Below, piece after piece: positions 33,636 to 43,169 of a DNA stretch of 64,000 bases. Source of the DNA: Candidatus Gastranaerophilales bacterium (GTDB taxonomy: Bacteria > Cyanobacteriota > Vampirovibrionia > Gastranaerophilales > Gastranaerophilaceae); contig CALUTO010000011.1 in the NCBI GenBank assembly GCA_944323735.1, positions 1 through 64,000 of the forward strand, given 5' to 3'. The translations under genes were made by a program, and so were the position numbers. Numbering within the stretch: the first letter of the stretch is position 1; each line of letters begins with the position of its first letter. The notes under the pieces were generated by a model. The model had not been told where the DNA came from, did not search any database, and was given only the letters and a program-made list of their open reading frames with translations.

Positions 33636-35507
33636 ATGAAAAAATTATTCGCTGATTTATTAATTATTGCTTTCTTAACCGGCATGTTTTGTCCGTGTGC
33701 ACCGGCAGCACTTCCGCCTGTTCCCGGAAATAGCAGCCAGCCGGCTTTTGAGGGTATACTAAAACAATCAGAGATTAAGATAGACAGTATCGATCCGCTT
33801 TCTGATCCGTCTTTTACGGGTAGATTTTTTCCTGGCGGCAGGGGTTCAAATCAGCTTATTATTTATACAAAAAATTCAGGGTTGAGAACAGGTACTAATG
33901 AATTTGGCGCAGAGGCGGTTGTTGTAGACAATACTGTAGTACAAATCAGCGGTGCAGATTCGATTATTCCATCGAATGGCTTTATTATAAGCGGACATGG
34001 CAGGGCAAAAAACTGGATAAATGAAAATCTTCTTATAGGTACAAAAGTTTATGTTGATTCACAGAATAAAAAACTGACAGCATATCTTACAAATGACAGC
34101 TTTTTATTTGCAACCAGAGAAAAAATAAAAGAAGTCGGCCAGATAATAAATTATTACAAAGGAAAAGATACTTTATACAATGATTATTTTTCAAAATATT
34201 ATATAGATAAAGCTCAGGAAAACCTGCAGCAAGCTGCAAAGAAGCCCGATGATACCCAGAAATATTCTTCTCAGGCGATAAATTGTGCCAACAAAGCATT
34301 GCAGCATGCTATACCGTATTACGAATCCGAGTTCAAGGGTGTTTGGCTCAGACCTGTTGAAAAAACACCGGAGGATATAAAAAATACCTTAGACAGAGTA
34401 AAGAGCTTTGGTATTGAAAATATATTTCTTGAAACTTATTTTCAGGGTAAAACTATTTTCCCGAGCGAGACTCTTGCCAGATATAATGTGCAACAACAAA
34501 GAAATGAGTTCGTTGGTTTTGACCCTTTAAAAATCTGGATTGAGGAAGCACACAAAAGAAATATGAAAATTCATATCTGGTTCCAGACTTTTTATGCAGG
34601 AAACGAAAATCCGAATAAAAATCCGTTGAATGTTGTGCATGTTTACCCGCAGTGGGCGAATGTAACAAAAGCAAAATATAATTCGTCCATTCCTGTTTCA
34701 TCTCTTTCCGAGCACAACGGATACTTTTTAGATCCGGCAAATCCTGCTGTTCATACTTATCTGCTTGCTTTATTAAAAGAAATAATAGAAAGATATAATC
34801 CTGACGGCATAAATCTCGATTATATCAGGTATCCTCAGAGTATCAGTGCAAAATTTGCCGGATATGAACTTTCAAACTGGGGTTATACACAGTATGCACG
34901 TAATGAATTTAAAAACAGGTACGGAGTTGATCCTGTTGAGCTGGTTTACGGCACTGAAGAGTGGACATACTGGGATAAATACAGACAGGATAAAGTCACG
35001 GACTTTGTGTACAAGGCAAAACTAATCACATATAAGAAGGGTATACCTCTTACTGCGGTAATTTTTCCTGACAGACTGAAAAGTATGGAAGTCAAAATGC
35101 AGGACTGGAAAACATGGTCTGTTTACAACTATGTTGACGGCTTCACGCCTTTGATTCTCACGTGCGATAAAGACACGGCAGACTATCTTATTCGTGATAT
35201 CAGAGTAAATTCCCAGCCTCAAACAAAAATTTATCCGGGGCTTTTTGTGCCTTTTATGAATGGAAATCCTGATGATTTACTAAGACAGATACATCAGAGC
35301 CGTAAATTAAAGGCATCCGGTGTTATTATGTTTGATTATGCCCATATGCAGCCGAAGTATACCGATGTGCTTCTTGTGAGTGCATTTACAAAGCCTGAAA
35401 AAATGAAGCTCAGAGGTATTCCTCTTTCTGAAAAACGTAAAGCAAAGAAAATTATAAAAGAAAAAAATAAACAAAATGACAGTGATAAAACAAAAAAGAA
35501 AAATTGA
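33636..35507 (+). CDS. Exported GH10-like (DUF187/GHL10) glycosidase
   Basis: A 623-residue exported protein. Signal peptide (MKKLFADLLIIAFLTGMF..., cleavage near PAA), an N-terminal beta domain (about 70-175) and a C-terminal barrel of the GHL10/DUF187 type: EFKGVWLRPVEKTPEDIK, FLETYFQGKTIFPS, GFDPLKIWIEEAHKRNMK, YFLDPANPAV, and GINLDYIRYPQ with the conserved Asp. Family members are predicted glycan hydrolases, some acting on cell-wall or surface polymers. The C-terminal 40 residues are very Lys-rich, perhaps an electrostatic wall anchor. No substrate can be named from the sequence. Confidence 0.85.
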   Translation: MKKLFADLLIIAFLTGMFCPCAPAALPPVPGNSSQPAFEGILKQSEIKIDSIDPLSDPSFTGRFFPGGRGSNQLIIYTKNSGLRTGTNEFGAEAVVVDNTVVQISGADSIIPSNGFIISGHGRAKNWINENLLIGTKVYVDSQNKKLTAYLTNDSFLFATREKIKEVGQIINYYKGKDTLYNDYFSKYYIDKAQENLQQAAKKPDDTQKYSSQAINCANKALQHAIPYYESEFKGVWLRPVEKTPEDIKNTLDRVKSFGIENIFLETYFQGKTIFPSETLARYNVQQQRNEFVGFDPLKIWIEEAHKRNMKIHIWFQTFYAGNENPNKNPLNVVHVYPQWANVTKAKYNSSIPVSSLSEHNGYFLDPANPAVHTYLLALLKEIIERYNPDGINLDYIRYPQSISAKFAGYELSNWGYTQYARNEFKNRYGVDPVELVYGTEEWTYWDKYRQDKVTDFVYKAKLITYKKGIPLTAVIFPDRLKSMEVKMQDWKTWSVYNYVDGFTPLILTCDKDTADYLIRDIRVNSQPQTKIYPGLFVPFMNGNPDDLLRQIHQSRKLKASGVIMFDYAHMQPKYTDVLLVSAFTKPEKMKLRGIPLSEKRKAKKIIKEKNKQNDSDKTKKKN

Positions 35508-35608
35508 TTTGATGAATTAAAGTATTGTTTTTTCGAATATTCCGGTAATGATTAAGCGGGGCTTAATAATAACTTGTAATTTGGTAATTTTTTGTTCATT
35601 ATTGTAAT

Positions 35609-36373
35609 ATGAAAAACTCTAGGAATGGTGAAACTTTCAGGCTGAATAAATATATTGCTCAAAGCGGACTGTGTTCCAGAAGAAAAGCTGATGAGCTTAT
35701 AGAAGCAGGTGTTGTGCAAGTTAACGGAAAAACCGTAACAGAGCCGGGTATGGTTGTTTGTGCAAAAGACAAAATTTTTGTTAACGGAAAAGAAATAAAA
35801 AAAGTTCAATACACTTATATAAAATATTACAAACCTGCAGGTTATATTACGACTATGAGCGATGAAAAGGGCAGAAAAACTATATATGACCTGCTGCCTG
35901 ACGAAATTAAAAGGCTAAAACCTGCCGGCAGACTGGATAAAGAGTCAACAGGCTTGATTATTTTGACGGATGATGGTGATTTGATATACAGATTGACACA
36001 TCCGTCGGTGAAAATCCCGAAGGTATACAGGGTAGTTGCGCAGGGTAAGTTGAACATAGAACATTTGAAACGTATGGCGGAGGGTATTGAAATAGAAAAA
36101 GGCAAAATTGCTTATGCTGACGCAATGATTCTTGAATATGAAGGCAGGGATACAGTTTTGCAAATCACTCTTTATCAGGGTTTAAACCGTCAGATTAGAA
36201 AAATGCTGGACTTTCTTGCCCATCCTGTAATATCATTAAAACGTATAAGTCATGGTACGATAAACATTCAGGGAATGAAAAAAGGACAGTTTAAGTATAT
36301 TAAATCAAGAGAACTTAAAGAGCTCTTGAATCAGCTTGCAAAAGCCGAAAAACTGGCAGAGCAGGAGAAATAA
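35609..36373 (+). CDS. rluB: Ribosomal large-subunit pseudouridine synthase, RluB/RsuA family
   Basis: At 254 residues it has an N-terminal S4 RNA-binding domain (RLNKYIAQSGLCSRRKADELI, VQVNGK) and the catalytic domain with GRLDKESTGLIILTDDGD, whose Asp is the nucleophile. The family modifies uridines in 23S or 16S rRNA; RluB is the nearest guess, RsuA/RluE/RluF remain possible. Its stop is one base before the bioD ATG, so the two are co-translated. The start has no Shine-Dalgarno sequence. Confidence 0.9.
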   Translation: MKNSRNGETFRLNKYIAQSGLCSRRKADELIEAGVVQVNGKTVTEPGMVVCAKDKIFVNGKEIKKVQYTYIKYYKPAGYITTMSDEKGRKTIYDLLPDEIKRLKPAGRLDKESTGLIILTDDGDLIYRLTHPSVKIPKVYRVVAQGKLNIEHLKRMAEGIEIEKGKIAYADAMILEYEGRDTVLQITLYQGLNRQIRKMLDFLAHPVISLKRISHGTINIQGMKKGQFKYIKSRELKELLNQLAKAEKLAEQEK

Positions 36374-36374
36374 A

Positions 36375-37097
36375 ATGCATATTTTCGTTACAGGTACAGA
36401 TACAGATGCAGGAAAAACAGTTGTCACAGCGGGTATTGCTGCAGTTATGCAGTCTCTCGGTTATCAGGCAGGTGTGTATAAACCTTTTCAGAGCGGAGCA
36501 ATTGAGCGTAACGGCTTTTATATCTCTCCGGATCTAGCTTTTGTAAAAAAGATGGATTTTTATATAGAAACATTGTGCACATATATCCTGAAGGAGCCGG
36601 CAGCACCGTTTATTGCAGCAGAACTTGAGCATATAAATATCGATATGGAAAATATAACAAAAGACTTTAACCTGATAAAAAGAAAATGCGAGACGGTGCT
36701 TGTTGAGGGTGCCGGCGGGCTTTTGGTTCCTGTCAGCCAGAAAGAGACAATTGCGGATGTTATTAAACTTCTTGATATTCCTGCTGTTATTGTTGCCAGA
36801 CCTGATTTGGGAACAGTTAATCATACTCTTTTGACGATAAATCAGGCAGAGCTTGCAGGGATAAAAATTGCCGGGGTTATAATAAACAAATATCCGGAAG
36901 ATAAAGATGATGTCGCTATAAAAACTGCTCCGAGACTTATTGAGGACTATTCAAATGCAAAAATACTCGGAATAATTCCTGAAATCAAGAATTTTAAATA
37001 TATTAAACCCGGTGATTTGATTGATATAATGATTAACTGCGTTGATATCGAAAAAGTATTCGGATTAAAGATACCCAAGCTAAATCTTGAGTATTAG
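36375..37097 (+). CDS. bioD: Dethiobiotin synthetase
   Basis: A 240-residue ATP-dependent carboxylase closing the ureido ring of dethiobiotin. MHIFVTGTDTDAGKTVV holds the P-loop, YKPFQSGA the conserved Lys-Pro, VEGAGGLLVP the substrate loop, and IINKYP the base-binding motif. ATG 36375 has AGGAG 7-11 bases upstream inside the rluB end; the longer frame only reads through rluB. No other biotin gene is in the window. It overlaps the convergent dgkA end by 4 bases. Confidence 0.93.
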   Translation: MHIFVTGTDTDAGKTVVTAGIAAVMQSLGYQAGVYKPFQSGAIERNGFYISPDLAFVKKMDFYIETLCTYILKEPAAPFIAAELEHINIDMENITKDFNLIKRKCETVLVEGAGGLLVPVSQKETIADVIKLLDIPAVIVARPDLGTVNHTLLTINQAELAGIKIAGVIINKYPEDKDDVAIKTAPRLIEDYSNAKILGIIPEIKNFKYIKPGDLIDIMINCVDIEKVFGLKIPKLNLEY

Positions 37098-37471
37098 AGA
37101 AACAGAAGAAGGATTTTTCTGCCGAAAAGCATTGCACCTATGAGTATAGTCGTTGTTGCTGCAATCAGAACAACTCCTGCTGACAGGTCTTTTGCCATTT
37201 TGACCATTGTGGAATACTGGTTTTTAAAATATGCATCCAGTGTGAATTCAATGACTGAATTGAATAGTTCAGCTGTGATAACAAAACCTATTGCGAGAAT
37301 AAGAACACAGTATTCAATGCATTTAAAATTCAAAAGTATTGCAGCCAGAAGAGTTAAAAAACCGGCAAGCAAATGGAAACGGTAATTTCGCTGGCTTTTG
37401 TAAGCTACACTAAGTCCTTCTATTGCATTTTTCAGACTTTTAAAAAATCCCGTGGAAGTATATTTAGACAT
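37094..37471 (-). CDS. dgkA: Diacylglycerol/undecaprenol kinase, DgkA family
   Basis: A 125-residue three-helix inner-membrane kinase. FKSLKNAIEGLSVAYKSQRNYRFH is the amphipathic start, AELFNSVIEFTLD carries the catalytic Glu motif (usually NTAIE), and KMAKDLSAGVVLIAA contains the conserved KD-AAGAVL element. It would recycle undecaprenol or diacylglycerol. The start overlaps the ybeY stop by 8 bases, making a pgpH-ybeY-dgkA operon, an order known from Firmicutes and cyanobacteria. Confidence 0.93.
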   Translation of the reverse strand: MSKYTSTGFFKSLKNAIEGLSVAYKSQRNYRFHLLAGFLTLLAAILLNFKCIEYCVLILAIGFVITAELFNSVIEFTLDAYFKNQYSTMVKMAKDLSAGVVLIAATTTILIGAMLFGRKILLLFL

Positions 37472-37985
37472 TTAATACTCCTGTCATTTCTTTTTGCATA
37501 TCCCACATTTCATTTAGTGTTTCTTCTGTCCGGTGGTCGTATCCTGCAAGATGAAGTATTCCGTGGGCTAACAGAAAATATAATTCAACGTAAAATCCGT
37601 GGTTATTTTCTTGTGCCTGCTGTTTTGTCTTTTCCAGTGAAATAATAATTTCCCCAAGATTTATTTCATTGTCAAAAACGAATCTTTCTTCAGGCTCGCT
37701 ATCTGCAAATATAGCAAAAGAGATAACATCTGTAGGACAGTCTTTGTTTCTGTATTCTCTGTTGATTTCATGAATTTTTTTGTTGTCGCATAAAACTATA
37801 TCAAAACTGATAGTATCAAATTCTTCATTTTTCAGGCACGATTTTTCAATCCAATTTTGGTTGTTCAGAAAAAATTCCAGCATTTTTTTTGTATTATCTG
37901 TCAAAACACGCAAATCAACAGAAGGCTCAAATTCATTACATATATTTTCAATAAATATGTTGAGTTCTTTTTTATTCGTCATCAT
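37464..37985 (-). CDS. ybeY: Endoribonuclease YbeY
   Basis: A 173-residue zinc-dependent RNase needed for rRNA maturation and quality control. The metal motif H-x3-H-x5-H is complete in HGILHLAGYDHRTEE, and RNKDCPTDVISFA is the conserved substrate loop. It overlaps pgpH by 14 bases and dgkA by 8, so translation is coupled across all three genes. Confidence 0.95.
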   Translation of the reverse strand: MMTNKKELNIFIENICNEFEPSVDLRVLTDNTKKMLEFFLNNQNWIEKSCLKNEEFDTISFDIVLCDNKKIHEINREYRNKDCPTDVISFAIFADSEPEERFVFDNEINLGEIIISLEKTKQQAQENNHGFYVELYFLLAHGILHLAGYDHRTEETLNEMWDMQKEMTGVLNV

Positions 37986-40185
37986 TTGTTTTGTTCAATC
38001 TTTTCTGGATTTTCTTTTCTACCTTTTCTTCATCGGAGGAGAGAATTTTTTCCGGTGCAACGAATTTCTTTTTGGCTTTTACTTTATCTTCAAGCTCCTG
38101 AATTATATTTTCGTGATATTTGATACGCTGATGGTGCGCAGCTCTCAGGTTTTTGCTAAATGTTGACGCTATAGTTTTTAAATCTTTCAGCGTCAGAGGA
38201 CTGTCAGAGAGCTGTCCGTCATTGAGTCTGTCTTGAATAATATTGTTTATCATATTATCGAGTTCTTCAACGCTGTGGTCTTTTAATGTTCTTGATGCAG
38301 ACTCAACAGCGTCTGCAATCATCAGAATAGCAGTTTCTTTTGTATTTGGCTTTGGACCTGAGTATCTGAACTGTTCTTCTGTTACTTTTTCGTCGCCTTC
38401 TTCCTGTTTTGCCTGATTGTAGAAATATTTAGCCAGAGAGTCTCCGTGGTGCTGAATTATAAAATTTTGAATAACCGGGGGAAGCCCGTATTCTTTTGCG
38501 AGATCCAGACCGTCTTTCGGATGTGCGGTAATAATCATTTTACTTAATCTGGGATTCAGCTTTTTATGAGGGTTCTCAATTCCCAGATAAGTCTGGTTTT
38601 CAACAAAGAATAAAGGGCGTTTTAGTTTTCCTATATCATGGTAAAGCGCACCTACTCTTGCAAGCACAGGGTCTGCACCAATTGCTTCAGCTGCACTTTC
38701 GCATAGGTTAGAGACCATAAGACAGTGGGCAAATGTTCCCGGAGCATCCATCTGCATACGTTTTAACAGCTTCTGATTGTGATCTGCCAGTTCTGCCAGT
38801 CCGTAGGGTGTAACAATTTGGAATATGCTTTCGAGTATAGGTATTGTACCGAGAACAATAACACCGCTCAATATACCGTTTATAAATCCTATTATGGAGT
38901 CCTTCCAGATAAGTATGGGATTTATGTCTGTTACATTGTTTTCAATTATATAAATATCAAGTATAAGGAAGAACATCGCAAGTGCGATTTCCAGTCCTAT
39001 TTTTATCAAATCAAATCTGCGTGAATATCTTATTTTTGCCGTTGCAATTGTAGAGATAAGAGAAGCTATTAAGAATACAATTGCGTACTGTATGGGCAGC
39101 TGCATGGCGATAGATATAACGGAAATAATAATTGCGCTGGAAAGGAAAGATATTCTGGGGTTTGTAAAAATTGCGAGTAGTATTGCAATTGCAGGGAAAG
39201 GAAGATAGTAAAATGATGCTTCTTCAGGCAGAAACATTGCCGTCAAGCTTATAACTACTGCCATTAATCCTATTACTGAAAGGTAATTTTTTGTTAAATA
39301 TTGTTTTTCAAAATATTGCAGGTAGTATAAAAGTGAAATCATTCCGAATACGACAAGAACAAATATTCCCGCAACACCGACATAGTCAAGTTCTAGCACA
39401 TTGTATCCGGATTTTATAAGAGCATCTCTTTTCAGCTTTGTGATAGGTTCACCTTCTACAACAATGTTTTCACCTTTATGAAAAGTAACAACTGTTGGGG
39501 ACACAGAATTTAGCGCATTTTTCCTTGCAATTTCGGTAGCGTACTCATCAACTATCATGTTCGGAACTATTACCTGTTCGAGAAGTGCGCTGATTACTCT
39601 GAGTTCACCTTTAGACGCTTCAAAATGCGCATTTTTTAAAACTGCATTTGCAATATTTTTTGACTCAAAGTCTTTTTCCGTAACACCCTGCTTTAAAATG
39701 CCATCCAGACTTTTTTCCGACTTTTTAAACAGTGTAGCGAGTTTTTCATCTTTTGCGTTAATCAGAAAGTTTAGAACATATGAGCGGTCATAGTTGTTGT
39801 CTATATCAAAAAGAAGATTGAGTTCATCTCTTTTTGCATTGTAATCTATATTCTTTTTTCTTATTTCCGTTATGTTTCGTTCGAGACTGTTAAAATTATT
39901 TTTTATGTATGAGTCCTCTGCAGGGGTGAGAACCGGTTCAATTTTTTGTGCTACTTCTTTTTTTGTTTGTTCTGTTTTAAAAGTATCAACAACTTTTATT
40001 GTTTTGTAGGCAACAATATTTTTTTTGCTTGTATTATCGTCATTGATTATACTCTGGAATAGAAAGTATTTTGCAGACAGGATTGCGGTAAGCATTATTG
40101 CAAAAAACAAAAATATTAAAAAATTTAATATTTTCGATGAAGAAAATGTATCTGCAATCAGATTCGTAAATTTAATTTTTTTCAT
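37972..40185 (-). CDS. pgpH: 7TM-HD family protein, cyclic di-AMP phosphodiesterase PgpH-like
   Basis: A 737-residue membrane protein with one N-terminal membrane helix, an extracytoplasmic domain (about 60-270), seven membrane helices (about 280-480) and a C-terminal cytoplasmic HD domain with YHDIGKLKRP and downstream His residues (ITAHPKDG, IQHHGD). The listeria and cyanobacterial homologs hydrolyse c-di-AMP. Metal ligands are intact, in contrast to the HD-GYP protein at 26725. I use ATG 40185 with GGATTGAG upstream; TTG at 40194 would add three residues. First gene of the operon with ybeY and dgkA. Confidence 0.92.
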   Translation of the reverse strand: MKKIKFTNLIADTFSSSKILNFLIFLFFAIMLTAILSAKYFLFQSIINDDNTSKKNIVAYKTIKVVDTFKTEQTKKEVAQKIEPVLTPAEDSYIKNNFNSLERNITEIRKKNIDYNAKRDELNLLFDIDNNYDRSYVLNFLINAKDEKLATLFKKSEKSLDGILKQGVTEKDFESKNIANAVLKNAHFEASKGELRVISALLEQVIVPNMIVDEYATEIARKNALNSVSPTVVTFHKGENIVVEGEPITKLKRDALIKSGYNVLELDYVGVAGIFVLVVFGMISLLYYLQYFEKQYLTKNYLSVIGLMAVVISLTAMFLPEEASFYYLPFPAIAILLAIFTNPRISFLSSAIIISVISIAMQLPIQYAIVFLIASLISTIATAKIRYSRRFDLIKIGLEIALAMFFLILDIYIIENNVTDINPILIWKDSIIGFINGILSGVIVLGTIPILESIFQIVTPYGLAELADHNQKLLKRMQMDAPGTFAHCLMVSNLCESAAEAIGADPVLARVGALYHDIGKLKRPLFFVENQTYLGIENPHKKLNPRLSKMIITAHPKDGLDLAKEYGLPPVIQNFIIQHHGDSLAKYFYNQAKQEEGDEKVTEEQFRYSGPKPNTKETAILMIADAVESASRTLKDHSVEELDNMINNIIQDRLNDGQLSDSPLTLKDLKTIASTFSKNLRAAHHQRIKYHENIIQELEDKVKAKKKFVAPEKILSSDEEKVEKKIQKRLNKTNDDE

Positions 40186-40281
40186 ATAACTCAATCCAAT
40201 TATAATTATATTTTTAATTTTTATTACATTTTAATACTTATATATATAATTGCAAACAAACATCCCCTGCGATACCATCAA

Positions 40282-41898
40282 TCAGAGTATTTTATCTGCA
40301 CGGCACGGTTTTTCAAGCAGTCTCCTGTTTTCATTTTCAAGAAATTTTCTGCCCGGATAAATATCTATAAAATCCCATGGCAGAGACTCTGAAAGTTCAT
40401 GTGCTTTTAGTGCGTATTCATCAGAAGGCGGCAATAATTTTTTTGCCCTCAGTTTTTTATAGGCATTTTTAAAGGCACCGAGATTTCCGCCCTGTCTGTA
40501 AACTTCTTCAATATATCTGCACAGACGCCTGTCACCTCTGGACAAAAGTGCCTGATAGTAGTCCCAGTTTATGCTGGAAAGTCTGATTTTTATGCCCAGC
40601 TGGTGAAAGTTTTTTTTGAGGTAGTTGTATTTTTTCTCAAGTGTTTTGTTTGCTTCTCTTGAGCAGAACTGAAACGGCGTATGTGATTTTGGCACAAAGG
40701 TTGCAAATGAGTATGTAAAATCAAATGTTTTGAATTCTTTTTTCAGTTTTGCAGCCAGATTTACGAGCTCTTCTATATCTTCCCGTGTTTCTGTAGGATG
40801 TCCTATCATTGCATAAATCTTGAGTCCTTTGAGTCCGTTATCTTGAGCTGTTTTTACTGTTTTAAAAATTTGTTCTTCAGTCAGATTTTTGTTAATCACT
40901 TTCCGTAATCTGTCAGAACCTGCCTCGATAGCTATAGTAGCATGTTTTTGTCCGCACTGGACCAGTGTTCGCACAACCTCAGGAGAAATCGCATCAGCCC
41001 GCAGCGAGGATACAGACATTTCTAAATCCGGTATTTCTTTTTTCTTTTCAAGAATATATTCGCAGATTTTTTCAAAATCGGGATGTGCTGATATCAAAGC
41101 TCCGAGAAGAGCTATTTTGTTAGTATATTTCAGTCCTTTGTCTATTTCTGAAATAATTTGTTTGTAATCAGCAAATCTCACAGGCAAATTCAGGTAAGAT
41201 GCAATGCAAAAACCGCATCTTTGCGCACAGCCTCTTGCAATTTCAATTATAAAAGTATTTGAAAAAAAACTTTTTTCGCTTAAAACCGGCGTTGTTATTG
41301 TGTTATCAATGCTGCAAGAGACTTTCTTAACACAAAGCGGTTTTCCGTCAATTTTAACGGTATTGTTTTCAAAATCAGTCAGTGCCGGAACGTAAATACC
41401 TTCTTTTTCTGACAACATATGCAGCAGCTCATTTTTTGGAAGATTTTTATTATCCTTTATAAAATCTATAATTCTTGTATCTATTCCTTCGGCATCACCG
41501 ACCATAATGAAATCAAAAAATTCACAGAATGGTTCCGGGTTTGCACTGACAACCGGCCCGCCTGCAAAAATCAGAGGAAAATCATCCCCCCGGTCTTTTG
41601 CGTAAAACGGTATATTGTGCGCTTCCATTATTTTAAAAATTCCGAGGAAATCAATCTCGAATGAAAAAGAAAATCCCATCAAATCAACCTGATTTATGGA
41701 TAAATCAGTCGATTTTGTGTCAGTAAAAATTCTTTCAACATAATAATCAGGACGCAAATCCAATGTTTTAAAAATGGACATAAACCCGAGTGATGAGAGT
41801 CCGAAATTATAAATAGCAGGGAAAGCCAGCCATATATTTATTTCCGGATTGCTTTTTACAGCTTTTTCATAAAGAAATATTTCACCCGCATTATTCAT
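40282..41898 (-). CDS. B12-binding-domain radical SAM protein
   Basis: A 538-residue protein with an N-terminal cobalamin-binding-type region (about 20-150: LAFPAIYNFGLSSLGF, FAGGPVVSANPEPF) and a radical SAM core at about 218-430, whose cluster motif is CAQRCGFC (C-x3-C-x2-C). The downstream GxIxGxP-type motif reads YAMIGHPTET. The usual His of the B12 DxHxxG motif is not evident, so cobalamin use is unsure. It resembles the N-terminal part of the fused TIGR03960-type proteins encoded beside ribosomal genes in other bacteria. It overlaps the AI-2E gene by 8 bases, with GAGGA as binding site. The methyl or other substrate is unknown. Confidence 0.85.
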   Translation of the reverse strand: MNNAGEIFLYEKAVKSNPEINIWLAFPAIYNFGLSSLGFMSIFKTLDLRPDYYVERIFTDTKSTDLSINQVDLMGFSFSFEIDFLGIFKIMEAHNIPFYAKDRGDDFPLIFAGGPVVSANPEPFCEFFDFIMVGDAEGIDTRIIDFIKDNKNLPKNELLHMLSEKEGIYVPALTDFENNTVKIDGKPLCVKKVSCSIDNTITTPVLSEKSFFSNTFIIEIARGCAQRCGFCIASYLNLPVRFADYKQIISEIDKGLKYTNKIALLGALISAHPDFEKICEYILEKKKEIPDLEMSVSSLRADAISPEVVRTLVQCGQKHATIAIEAGSDRLRKVINKNLTEEQIFKTVKTAQDNGLKGLKIYAMIGHPTETREDIEELVNLAAKLKKEFKTFDFTYSFATFVPKSHTPFQFCSREANKTLEKKYNYLKKNFHQLGIKIRLSSINWDYYQALLSRGDRRLCRYIEEVYRQGGNLGAFKNAYKKLRAKKLLPPSDEYALKAHELSESLPWDFIDIYPGRKFLENENRRLLEKPCRADKIL

Positions 41899-42925
41899 TT
41901 ACGTCCTCTTCGTTCATTGGTTTTATGTATATTTCTTTAAACAGTGCAACAATTACTGCCGCTATAGCCGGTGCAAGAATTACACCAATGACACCCAGAA
42001 ATTTTGCCGCAACAAGAAAAGAAAAAATAACGATTAACGGATGCATATCCATATATTTTGAAAAGAAATATGGTTTTGCCCAGTTGTTTTCAATGGTCTG
42101 TGCAATTATCAGAACGAGACAGGAGAGAATGCAGATTAAAAGTCCTTTCGGGTAAGATACAAGTATTATAAGACCGAAAGTTACAATAGGGCCTACAATA
42201 GGCACCAGATCCATAATAGCAGCTATTAGTCCGAGAAAGATTGCATATTCGACTCTCAATATCATTAATCCGGCAGCGGTGACTATCCCGACCTGCATAA
42301 TTGAGAGTACCTGAGCTGTGACATATCCTCCGACTTTTGTTTCAAGCTCATCCATTGTTTTTTTTGCATTGTCCCGTATCGTCGGCGGGAACAGTGCAAG
42401 CATCGTGTTTTGAATTTTATCCCTGTCGTTGGAGAAGAAAAATACAATAATTCCGAGGGTAATAATTATTGTAAGAGCACCTATAATACTTACAGTAAAA
42501 TTTATTGAATTATCAATTATTCCTTTTGCAAGAACAGAGGAGTTTGCAATAGTTTTGTCGAAGCCGAAAACACTTGCTACACTATGGTTTGCAATTTTTA
42601 AAGAACTCCAGTATTCCTGAAGGTGGGAGATTTGCGCAGGAAGCTGAACAATAAACTCTTTTATTTCTTTGAAAGCAAGTACTCCGATAGGAATTATCAA
42701 TCCCAGCGTCACCAGAGTTATGACTGTAATCATTAAGCCTACGGCAATGCTTCTGGGCATTTTTTTCTCAAGTTTGTCGACTGCAGGATTTATTGCACAG
42801 GCAATAACATAACTTGCAAACATTAACAGAAAAACATCGGTCATTTTTACCATTAAATAAATTAAAAAAATAACAAGCACAAAAAAGCTTATATTTTTTG
42901 CTGTTATATAACTTTTTATGTTCAT
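41891..42925 (-). CDS. AI-2E family transporter (PerM/YdiK-like)
   Basis: A 344-residue inner-membrane protein with about eight membrane helices: two near the N-terminus, a soluble portion (about 95-140), then five toward the end with the conserved AIMDLVPIVGP and a late FLGVIGVILAPAIAAV. The family includes the autoinducer-2 exporter TqsA but also Na+/H+ antiporters, so the substrate is unknown. ATG 42925 has AGAGGTG 4-10 bases upstream; the frame reaching 43015 adds a hydrophilic stretch unlike the family. Confidence 0.9.
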   Translation of the reverse strand: MNIKSYITAKNISFFVLVIFLIYLMVKMTDVFLLMFASYVIACAINPAVDKLEKKMPRSIAVGLMITVITLVTLGLIIPIGVLAFKEIKEFIVQLPAQISHLQEYWSSLKIANHSVASVFGFDKTIANSSVLAKGIIDNSINFTVSIIGALTIIITLGIIVFFFSNDRDKIQNTMLALFPPTIRDNAKKTMDELETKVGGYVTAQVLSIMQVGIVTAAGLMILRVEYAIFLGLIAAIMDLVPIVGPIVTFGLIILVSYPKGLLICILSCLVLIIAQTIENNWAKPYFFSKYMDMHPLIVIFSFLVAAKFLGVIGVILAPAIAAVIVALFKEIYIKPMNEEDVNE

Positions 42926-43169
42926 GGCACCTCTTTTCTGCGGTATTGAAATTTCTTTGTTGATTTTACTATAAATTATGAAATATTTAAATAGTCCTTT
43001 TCTTTGTTGTACCAACTATAAAAATAGGCGGCTGTTGATTTTTGTAATGCATGGTTAACATTTAAGTGCTAGCATACGGCAATTTTTTTATACGTGCAAA
43101 ACAGTATCATTTTCACGATACGAATTTAATAAACCTCACCATAACGACACAAATAATCGATGTTAATGA